Source: Methanobacteriota archaeon (GTDB lineage Archaea; Hydrothermarchaeota; Hydrothermarchaeia; Hydrothermarchaeales; SZUA-236). Taken from it: a DNA stretch of 5,168 nucleotides. Positions within the stretch are counted from its first letter, which is position 1. Each line of letters begins with the position of its first letter. Location: the NCBI GenBank assembly GCA_003695745.1, contig RFHW01000127.1, positions 1 through 5,168 of the forward strand, given 5' to 3'. The notes beneath the pieces are model-generated. The model worked only from the letters and a program-made list of their open reading frames with translations, was not told where the DNA came from and ran no database searches. Shown piece by piece: positions 1 to 5,095 of this stretch. The position numbers and the translations under genes were made by a program.

Positions 1-384
1 TCTTCCCTTTTCTATGTCCAGGAGGACGCTGCCCTTCAGTATGGCGAACTTCCTGACCCATCCTATGGATTCCAGCGCCTCCTTCAGGCCGGTGGTTTCG
101 CCGTCTATGGAGAGCTCAATCGTTGTGATCTCAGGCTCAGGCGCTTTTTTTCCCTCCTCCTGCGTCGCTCCGGTGAGCTTGAGCCTCTTTGACTCTAGAT
201 ACATCTTCCGCATTTCAAGATTCTGATAGTGTTCATCCATCTTGATCTTCACATCAGTCTTCACCTGAATTATGGAAAGGCGCAGAGCCTGAATGATCAC
301 GGTCCCTACAAAATACATGAAAATTCCAGCCAACCCCACTATAAATAACTGGATGAGTATCTGAATCATCGCGGCTAATTCCAT
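1..384 (-). CDS. Membrane-anchored protein of unknown function (3' end beyond the window)
   Basis: I do not recognise this protein. The frame is open from an ATG at 384 to the left edge, giving the first 128 residues. Residues 8-34 are strongly hydrophobic (QILIQLFIVGLAGIFMYFVG and onward) and form one N-terminal membrane helix. A charged stretch rich in Lys, Glu and Arg follows (about 41-70, possibly helical or coiled coil), then a Glu/Lys/Pro linker (75-85). From about 87 an alternating pattern (TTIELSIDG, then an amphipathic helix, then FAILKGSVLLDIEKG) suggests a small alpha/beta domain cut by the window end. No signal-peptidase site is evident, so a membrane-anchored cytoplasmic protein is the best guess. 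GTGAT, matching the 3' part of the archaeal Shine-Dalgarno, lies three bases before the ATG and supports this start over the in-frame ATG five codons later. It is transcribed divergently from the reductase gene. Confidence 0.75.
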   Translation of the reverse strand, partial: MELAAMIQILIQLFIVGLAGIFMYFVGTVIIQALRLSIIQVKTDVKIKMDEHYQNLEMRKMYLESKRLKLTGATQEEGKKAPEPEITTIELSIDGETTGLKEALESIGWVRKFAILKGSVLLDIEKGR

Positions 385-399
385 GATATCACTGATACA

Positions 400-417
400 A
401 TAATGAACAATCATTAT
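400..417. repeat. Inverted repeat in the divergent promoter region
   Basis: ATAATGA (400-406) and TCATTAT (411-417) form a perfect 7-bp inverted repeat around the 4-base spacer ACAA. It lies between the leftward TATA box and its predicted transcript start, where a bound repressor would block that gene. A/T-rich DNA makes such repeats by chance fairly often, so an operator role is only inferred. Confidence 0.35.
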
Positions 418-424
418 ATTTATA
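417..424 (-). promoter_or_regulatory. Putative TATA box for the leftward membrane-protein gene
   Basis: On the minus strand, TATAAATA is embedded in a wholly A/T stretch (415-429). Its centre is about 36 bp before the ATG at 384. The usual archaeal spacing of about 25 bp puts the transcript start near 395, leaving a short leader that would contain the GTGAT ribosome-binding sequence. The A/T richness makes the exact register of the box uncertain. Confidence 0.45.
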
Positions 425-429
425 TTTAA

Positions 430-472
430 CCCTCAACAAAGATTTATATCAGATAGCAGCCATAGTTGAGGG
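430..472. repeat. Inverted repeat flanking the reductase TATA box
   Basis: CCCTCAAC (430-437) and GTTGAGGG (465-472) are exact reverse complements, eight base pairs each, separated by 27 bases that contain the rightward TATA box. The left arm lies beside the expected BRE and the right arm reaches the expected transcript start, so the repeat is probably not transcribed as a hairpin. Its placement suits a repressor operator, but chance is not excluded. Confidence 0.4.
443..450 (+). promoter_or_regulatory. Putative TATA box for the reductase-rhodanese operon
   Basis: TTTATATC is preceded by an A-rich ACAAAGA that fits a BRE. Its centre is about 29 bp before the ATG at 476. With normal archaeal spacing, transcription would begin around 470-475, giving a leaderless or very short-leader mRNA. 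The GAGGG just before the ATG would then be marginal as a ribosome binding site. Confidence 0.55.
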
Positions 473-475
473 CGG

Positions 476-1423
476 ATGTACGACCTTATAATCGTCGGAG
501 GCGGTATATGCGGCTTTTCAGCGGCCATGTACGCCGGCAGGCTGGGGCTGAAGACCCTTGTCCTCGAAGGCGGCGTGCTGGGAGGGACCATAACCACAAC
601 GAACATCGTGGAGAACTGGCCGGGCATCAAGAAGATATCGGGCGAAGACCTTGCAATGCAGGTGATAGACCATGCAAAGGAATACGGTATCGAGGTCAGA
701 AACGAGTGGGTCAGGGAGGTCAGAGCAGGCGGGAAGAAAGGCTGTTTCACCGTCCTCGGCGAGGAAGGCACATATGAATCCAGGACCATCATCTTTGCCA
801 CAGGCGCAAAACACCGCAAGCACCCTGCAAAAGGGGCGGAGCGGCTGGAGAACAAGGGCGTCCACTACTGCGCCCTCTGCGACGGACCCCTCTACACCGG
901 CAGGGAGGTGGCTGTCATCGGAGGTGGGGACTCGGCGGCCAAGGAGGCGCTGCTCCTCACAGAATATGCGAGCAGGGTCCATCTCATTGTGCGAGGCAAG
1001 GCCCTCCGCGGCGAGCCTGTGAACAACAGGCGGGTTCTGGAGAACAAAAAGATCGCCCTCCACACAGAGCGGGAGGTGATGGAGATGAAGGGAGAGAAAA
1101 AACTGGAGAGCCTCATCATGAAAGGGCCTGACGGAAGGCTGGAGGAGCTCCCGGTGGCCGCCGCCTTCATCGCAATCGGCATCACACCCCTCTCAGAGGT
1201 GGCGGAGAAGATGGGTGTGAAGGTGAACAAAAAGAAGGAGATCATAATAGACCGGACCTCGTCAACCAACATCCCCGGTGTCTTTGCCTGCGGCGATGTG
1301 ACCGATACAAGGTTTAAACAGGCCATAACAGGCGCCGGCGAGGCCGTGACAGCCGCCTACTGGGCATATGCACATGTTAACGATGAAGGATATGTATGCC
1401 CCCATGGCGAAGAAAAACCCTGA
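476..1423 (+). CDS. trxB: Thioredoxin reductase-like FAD/dithiol oxidoreductase
   Basis: This 315-residue cytoplasmic flavoprotein has the size of low-molecular-weight thioredoxin reductases, which pass electrons through FAD to a CxxC pair and on to thioredoxin. The FAD-binding GxGxxG is GGGICG at 8-13, with Cys12 where Pro/Ala is usual. The redox centre is CALC (C132, C135) followed by DG. The nucleotide-binding fold has GGGDSA (149-154). The C-terminal FAD motif is ACGDVTD (271-277) followed by QAITGAGEA. The HRRxxxR motif that binds the NADPH phosphate is degenerate: VRGKALR (172-178) keeps the first and last Arg but has Val for His and Gly for the second Arg. The electron donor may therefore be NADH, F420H2 or another carrier; some methanogen reductases do use F420H2. 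An in-frame TGA at 467-469 makes the ATG at 476 the first possible start. The gene is coupled to the downstream rhodanese. Confidence 0.93.
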   Translation: MYDLIIVGGGICGFSAAMYAGRLGLKTLVLEGGVLGGTITTTNIVENWPGIKKISGEDLAMQVIDHAKEYGIEVRNEWVREVRAGGKKGCFTVLGEEGTYESRTIIFATGAKHRKHPAKGAERLENKGVHYCALCDGPLYTGREVAVIGGGDSAAKEALLLTEYASRVHLIVRGKALRGEPVNNRRVLENKKIALHTEREVMEMKGEKKLESLIMKGPDGRLEELPVAAAFIAIGITPLSEVAEKMGVKVNKKKEIIIDRTSSTNIPGVFACGDVTDTRFKQAITGAGEAVTAAYWAYAHVNDEGYVCPHGEEKP

Positions 1424-1428
1424 GGTGA
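1422..1428 (+). promoter_or_regulatory. Ribosome binding site that fixes the rhodanese start
   Basis: GAGGTGA is a near-perfect match to the archaeal Shine-Dalgarno GGAGGTGAT. It overlaps the TGA stop of the reductase (1421-1423) and ends eight bases before the ATG at 1437. No comparable site precedes the in-frame upstream ATGs at 1368, 1374, 1383, 1392 or 1404. Confidence 0.8.
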
Positions 1429-1436
1429 AAGAAAAG

Positions 1437-1766
1437 ATGACAGAGGATATCTCAAAGGATGAATTGAAGGCGAAGATAGACGGAGGCGAGGATTTCCAGC
1501 TCGTTGACGTGAGGGGAAAGGAATGCTGCTATGACAACGGCCACATCCCCGGCGCCATATCGATGCCCTTGAACGAGCTGGAGGAGCGGGCCCCCAGAGA
1601 GCTTGACAGGGACAAGCTTGTGGTGGTCTACTGCGGCAGCTACACATGCACCCTCAGCCCGAGGGCCGCCCACATGCTAAAGCACCACCTGGGATTCAAA
1701 AAGGTCCTCGACTACTCAGGCGGGATCAAGGAGTGGCAGGAATCAGGGCTCCCTGTTGAGAAATAA
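1437..1766 (+). CDS. Single-domain rhodanese-like sulfurtransferase
   Basis: This 109-residue protein is one complete rhodanese domain, a fold that carries sulfane sulfur as a Cys persulfide. Visible landmarks are the N-terminal helix (ISKDEL, 5-10), LVDVR (22-26), GHIPGAISMP (35-44), the active-site strand and loop VVYCGSYTCTLS (63-74), and the closing GGIKEWQESGLPV. Cys66 is the expected persulfide-bearing residue. A second Cys (C71) sits in the loop, giving the CX4CXXS variant seen in some prokaryotic single-domain rhodaneses, and there is also a vicinal pair C30-C31. The frame opens earlier, at 1368, but the strong ribosome binding site at 1422-1428 and the domain boundary favour the ATG at 1437. 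The earlier start would add 23 residues overlapping the reductase. Co-translation with the reductase suggests a shared role in thiol or persulfide redox, which is inference. The natural sulfur donor and acceptor cannot be read from the sequence. Confidence 0.88.
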   Translation: MTEDISKDELKAKIDGGEDFQLVDVRGKECCYDNGHIPGAISMPLNELEERAPRELDRDKLVVVYCGSYTCTLSPRAAHMLKHHLGFKKVLDYSGGIKEWQESGLPVEK

Positions 1767-1782
1767 GGCCGCCTCAGCTTCC

Positions 1783-1844
1783 AAAGGGCCCGGTGGGGGA
1801 AAGGAATGGCAAAAACTTATAAATGGGTTGCCCTGAAAGGGCCC
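1783..1844. repeat. Paired AAAGGGCCC boxes around the DUF4870 gene promoter
   Basis: The 9-mer AAAGGGCCC occurs at 1783-1791 and again at 1836-1844, 53 bp apart (close to five helical turns), with the TATA box between them. The second copy extends to the 10-bp palindrome AAGGGCCCTT (1837-1846) and overlaps a possible hairpin, GCCCT-GAA-AGGGC (1830-1842). The position suggests a two-site operator, but this is inferred from spacing only. Confidence 0.35.
1811..1823 (+). promoter_or_regulatory. BRE/TATA promoter of the DUF4870-like gene
   Basis: AAAAA (BRE-like, 1811-1815) followed by CTTATAAA (1816-1823) is a good archaeal promoter. The box centre is about 29 bp before the ATG at 1849, so the transcript should start at or within a few bases of the start codon. 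No Shine-Dalgarno is present, consistent with a leaderless mRNA independent of the upstream rhodanese. Confidence 0.65.
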
Positions 1845-1848
1845 TTCA

Positions 1849-2217
1849 ATGACCGTTAAGCCAGAGGAAAAGGCACCGAGCGACTCGCGCCTGAAAGGGG
1901 CGTTCTGCTACTTCCCCATCATCGGCTGGATAATAAGCCTCTTTTTCATACTCACCGAGAAGGATGACAGGTACGTGAGGTTCAACGCCTATCAGGGGCT
2001 GCTCCTCCTCATCGTCTTCTTCGTCGTCTATATGGCGCTGGACGTCCTCTCAGCGCTTATGGCGCAGACCCTCTACCCAGAGCTTGCCATCGCCATTGCA
2101 AAGAGGCTGCTGCCCATCATATACCTGGGGGTTTCGCTCCTCCTCATCTACAAGAGCCTTCTTGGCGAGAGGCTTCTCCTGCCCACCATCGGGAAGGCCG
2201 CTGAAAGACAGGTCTAG
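1849..2217 (+). CDS. DUF4870/Tic20-like small integral membrane protein
   Basis: This 122-residue protein has three predicted membrane helices: about 17-35 (AFCYFPIIGWIISLFFIL), 47-71 and 87-104. A polar 15-residue N-terminus precedes the first helix. The family signature is clear: a first helix with FPIIGWI, then TEKDDRYVRFNAYQG (36-50), an acidic/basic loop leading into the second helix. This pattern is typical of DUF4870 proteins, which are widespread in bacteria and archaea, distantly related to Tic20, and have no established function in prokaryotes. The ATG is chosen because it sits at the predicted transcript start, and little of the conserved domain would survive a later start. The stop overlaps the cdhE stop on the other strand. 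Nothing ties the protein to a pathway. Family membership is fairly sure; function is unknown. Confidence 0.85.
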   Translation: MTVKPEEKAPSDSRLKGAFCYFPIIGWIISLFFILTEKDDRYVRFNAYQGLLLLIVFFVVYMALDVLSALMAQTLYPELAIAIAKRLLPIIYLGVSLLLIYKSLLGERLLLPTIGKAAERQV

Positions 2218-3620
2218 GCGACGGCCCAGTTCTTCTGCAGGAAACCGGGTATCTGCGACGAGTCCTTGGGCCCCACGATTATCTCCCAGCCCGTTGCATC
2301 CTCAAGCTCCCCCTTGATCCTCGCTGAGACGCCGGGGATGATGAGCTTTCTGTGCTTCACCTTCTCCTCGATCTTGGAGCGCTTGAAGATGTCCTGTATC
2401 ACCTCAGGGGTGATCTTCTTCCCTGCCATGGACACCTCCACCGCCAGCCCTTCTGTGTCTGCCACCAGGACGTAGCTTGGGATCTTGGCTGACTCAAGGT
2501 CGGATGCCACCGTGAAATAGGTGAGGGCGAAGTTGGTGGTCAAAAAGACGGGCGAGCTCTCATCAGGATTTCCTATCTCATAGAGCTTGGACTCCACCGA
2601 CACCGGCACACGGGGGTCTGTGTAGATGTTGAGCCGAAGGTTCAGGAGCGGCAGGTTGGACCATATCTCTGTTGAGTGAAGGATGAGCAGGTCGCAGTAT
2701 CGCATGATCTGGGAAGCGGCGATAGCCGCCTCCTCATAGGCGGCGTGGACCTCATCTTCAGAGCCCAGCCACGACACCATCGGGACCCCCATGAGGGGAT
2801 ACATGGCCTCAGGGACCTCCTCCTCTATGGCAAGCCTCCTCAGGATGGCAAGGTTGTTGATGGTCTCTGCAAAGCCGTCGCCCAGGGGGGCGGTGCCTGT
2901 GTCAAGGACGATGTCCTCCACGCCGGCATCCTTTAGCCTTCTGGAGAGCTCAAGAAGACCCTGCACATCGCCGGGCACAGAGGCCGCAATGGGGAGGCTG
3001 TGCCTCACCGCCAGCTCAGCCACCTTCTCCCAGTTATCCGGGGTTGCGGCGTAGAGGAGGGGCCTTCTGTCAATGGCGATCTCAGCCCCCACTTCAAGGG
3101 CCTCAACATCGTATGAGCATAGCACCACCGGCAGCTCTGTTGTCTCCACCACATTGAGCACAGCCTCTCCAAAGGCCGTGGGGTCGCCGCTCTTGCACCG
3201 CACCGCAACCCCGTCGAGCCTGAGTATCCGCCCTATCTTCTCCACGCCAAAGCCCTCGATCTCCCTCACCCGTTTTTGCAGCTCCTCTGCTGGCATGGTG
3301 TCATCCACATCATAGAAGAGGGCAGTGGGGTTGAAATAGGTGAGCTCATGGCGGTACATCACCTCCTCGCCGCCGACCTTCACAGCCCGCTCGCCAGAGC
3401 CGATGACCACCTCCTTCACAGGCGGTGAGAGAAGCTTTATGAGCGCCTCCTTCTTTGAGGCGTATTTCTCCTCATCAAGGGGCGGGCAGTCGGCCGGCGT
3501 CGCAGCCCTCTCAATGAGCTTTGATGCGAAGGCCATGCACGTGTCCACACCGCACTTCCGGCAGTTGATGCCGGGCAGGTTCTTGTAAACATCCATGGGG
3601 GAGAGCCTTGCCAACGTCAC
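2214..3620 (-). CDS. cdhE: Acetyl-CoA decarbonylase/synthase gamma subunit (corrinoid iron-sulfur protein, large subunit)
   Basis: This is the large subunit of the corrinoid Fe-S protein of the archaeal CODH/ACS complex. It moves a methyl group between tetrahydromethanopterin and the acetyl-CoA synthase A-cluster, paired with the delta subunit (CdhD), in the cytoplasm. The N-terminal [4Fe-4S] domain shows CX2CX4CX16C (C20, C23, C28, C45) in the usual context NLPGINCRKCG and DCPPL. A TIM-barrel region spans about 95-345 (for example LFYDVDDTMP, VLDTGTAPLGDG). The C-terminal corrinoid-binding domain begins near 350, with TTNFALTYFTV (361-371), VADTEGLAVEV, LIIPGVSARIKGELEDATGW and a final IPGFLQKNW. 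The 468-residue length is normal for the family. The GTG start overlaps the biotin carboxylase stop as GTGA. A TTG two codons on (3614) lies five bases after GAGGTG (3625-3620) and is a credible alternative. The ATG at 3596 would remove the conserved LSP lead-in. The other cdh genes are absent from the window. Confidence 0.96.
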   Translation of the reverse strand: MTLARLSPMDVYKNLPGINCRKCGVDTCMAFASKLIERAATPADCPPLDEEKYASKKEALIKLLSPPVKEVVIGSGERAVKVGGEEVMYRHELTYFNPTALFYDVDDTMPAEELQKRVREIEGFGVEKIGRILRLDGVAVRCKSGDPTAFGEAVLNVVETTELPVVLCSYDVEALEVGAEIAIDRRPLLYAATPDNWEKVAELAVRHSLPIAASVPGDVQGLLELSRRLKDAGVEDIVLDTGTAPLGDGFAETINNLAILRRLAIEEEVPEAMYPLMGVPMVSWLGSEDEVHAAYEEAAIAASQIMRYCDLLILHSTEIWSNLPLLNLRLNIYTDPRVPVSVESKLYEIGNPDESSPVFLTTNFALTYFTVASDLESAKIPSYVLVADTEGLAVEVSMAGKKITPEVIQDIFKRSKIEEKVKHRKLIIPGVSARIKGELEDATGWEIIVGPKDSSQIPGFLQKNWAVA

Positions 3621-5095
3621 ACCTCACGATCCTTTTTATGCATCTCAATGTAGGAGTTCACAGCCCCGGCTATGGCAGCCGTCTTTTTCCGGGCCCTGAA
3701 TATCTCGGAGAGACCGAGCAGATGGAACTCCTCATACTCTACCATCTTCTTCATCTCCTCTAAGATGTTGTTCTCCTCTATAAAGTTGGTGGAAAGCTCG
3801 CCTTTTCTGAAGGCCTCGCTTGTTATCACCGCCATGTGAAGGGGTATGTTGGTCGTGATGCCTGTGATGATATAGTCATAGAGGGCGCGTTTCATCCGTT
3901 CCACAGCCTTCTCCCGTGTCATGTCCCAGACAATGAGCTTTGCCACAAGGGAGTCGTAGAAATGGGGGATGGTGTATCCCATGTGGATGCCTGAGTCAAC
4001 CCTCACACCCGGCCCGCCTGGAGACCGATAGTTCCTGATACGCCCTGTCCCGGGTCTGAAGTCGTTGAGGGGGTCCTCGGCGTTTATCCGGCACTCGATG
4101 CTCCAGCCCCTTGGGACGATGTCCTCCTGCCTGTGGGAGAGGCCCTCTCCGGCAGCGATCCTTATCTGCTCCCTCACAATGTCCACGCCGGTAATCATCT
4201 CTGTCACAGGGTGCTCCACCTGCAGACGGGTGTTCATCTCGATGAAGTAGAAATCGCCAAGGGAATAGACGAACTCAACGGTGCCTGCGTTGGTGTAGTC
4301 TATCGCCTCGCCGGCGCGAAGGGCCGCCGCAGTCAGCCTCTCACGGAGCTCTGGCGTCACCACAGGGGAAGGCGCCTCCTCGATGACCTTCTGATACCTC
4401 CGCTGTATGGAGCACTCCCTCTCATAGAGGTGTATCAGCCCTTCCTCATCACCGAGGAGCTGGACCTCCACGTGCCTGGGCTTCTCAAGGTACTTCTCAA
4501 TAAGGATCGAGGGGTTCCCGAAGGCGGACTCGGCAATGGATCTGGAGGACTCGAAGAAATCGCCGAGCTCCTCATCGTTGCGGGCGACCTTCATGCCAAT
4601 GCCGCCTCCGCCTGCAGAGGCCTTTATGAGCACAGGATAGCCGATCTCCCCCGCCACCTTCACGGCCTCTGACTCGGACCTCACCTCTCCGTCGCTCCCA
4701 GGGACAACAGGGACGCCTGCCTCTTTCATGATCCTTTTGGCGGCGATCTTGTCCCCCATCTTCTCAATGGCCTCTGGCGATGGGCCGATGAAGACGAGGC
4801 CTGCCTCCTCGCAGGCCCGCGCAAAAGCAGGGTTCTCGGCAAGGAATCCGTAGCCGGGATGGATGGCCTCGGCGCCTGATTTCAGGGCGGCATCTATGAT
4901 CCGGTCTATCACAAGATAGCTTTTGGACGCCGGGCCCTCGCCGATGTGATAGGCCTCATCGGCATAGAGCTTGAAGAAGGCGCCTCTGTCGGCGTCAGAA
5001 TAGACGGCCACGTTCTTCACACCGAGCTCGCGCGCCGCCCGCATCACCCTGACGGCGATCTCACCCCGGTTCGCCACAAGGATCTTCTTGAACAT
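3617..5095 (-). CDS. pycA: Biotin carboxylase, probably pyruvate carboxylase subunit A
   Basis: This ATP-grasp enzyme carboxylates protein-bound biotin with ATP and bicarbonate. The biotin carboxylase N-domain opens with KILVANRGEIAVRVMRAA and includes AIHPGYGFLAEN (78-88) and FIGP. The central ATP-grasp domain has K116, KASAGGGGIGM (158-168), EKYLEKPRHVEVQ (200-212) and ECSIQRRYQK (227-236). The active site shows EMNTRLQVEHPVTEM (286-300) and ECRINAEDP, with E294 and R336 matching E. coli AccC E296 and R338. At 492 residues it is longer than bacterial AccC (about 449) and matches methanogen PycA, including a C-terminal helical tail (KKTAAIAGAVNSYI). No biotinyl domain is present, so a separate PycB-type or BCCP partner is needed. 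Archaea generally lack fatty acid synthesis, which favours PycA over acetyl-CoA carboxylase, but a propionyl/acetyl-CoA carboxylase subunit is possible. It is the first gene of an operon with cdhE (4-base overlap), behind a good promoter. Confidence 0.94.
   Translation of the reverse strand: MFKKILVANRGEIAVRVMRAARELGVKNVAVYSDADRGAFFKLYADEAYHIGEGPASKSYLVIDRIIDAALKSGAEAIHPGYGFLAENPAFARACEEAGLVFIGPSPEAIEKMGDKIAAKRIMKEAGVPVVPGSDGEVRSESEAVKVAGEIGYPVLIKASAGGGGIGMKVARNDEELGDFFESSRSIAESAFGNPSILIEKYLEKPRHVEVQLLGDEEGLIHLYERECSIQRRYQKVIEEAPSPVVTPELRERLTAAALRAGEAIDYTNAGTVEFVYSLGDFYFIEMNTRLQVEHPVTEMITGVDIVREQIRIAAGEGLSHRQEDIVPRGWSIECRINAEDPLNDFRPGTGRIRNYRSPGGPGVRVDSGIHMGYTIPHFYDSLVAKLIVWDMTREKAVERMKRALYDYIITGITTNIPLHMAVITSEAFRKGELSTNFIEENNILEEMKKMVEYEEFHLLGLSEIFRARKKTAAIAGAVNSYIEMHKKDREV

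Noticed and set aside
14..226. Plus-strand open frame of 70 codons at the left edge
   Set aside because: It is antisense to the minus-strand gene at 1-384, which has a sensible membrane helix, a start and a promoter. The plus-strand translation is Ser/Pro/Phe-rich and low in protein-like pattern.
433..855. Minus-strand open frame of 140 codons across the divergent promoter and reductase 5' end
   Set aside because: It is antisense to the reductase and ends within the promoter region. The Ser/Pro-rich translation has no family features.
518..1063. Minus-strand open frame of 181 codons inside the reductase gene
   Set aside because: It lies wholly antisense to an unambiguous flavoprotein gene, with no promoter, ribosome binding site or recognisable domain. 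It is a shadow of G+C-rich codon use.
476..1766. Reading the redox pair and the DUF4870-like gene as one three-gene operon
   Set aside because: The third gene has its own clear BRE/TATA box and an 82-bp gap, so independent transcription is more likely. Read-through is not excluded.
1830..1842. GCCCT-GAA-AGGGC hairpin as a riboswitch or terminator
   Set aside because: It lies upstream of the predicted transcript start of the DUF4870-like gene and has no following T tract. It is better read as part of the palindromic AAAGGGCCC box.
4133..4672. Plus-strand open frame of 179 codons inside the biotin carboxylase gene
   Set aside because: It is antisense to a fully conserved enzyme. The long frame follows from codon bias on the other strand and shows no start signals.
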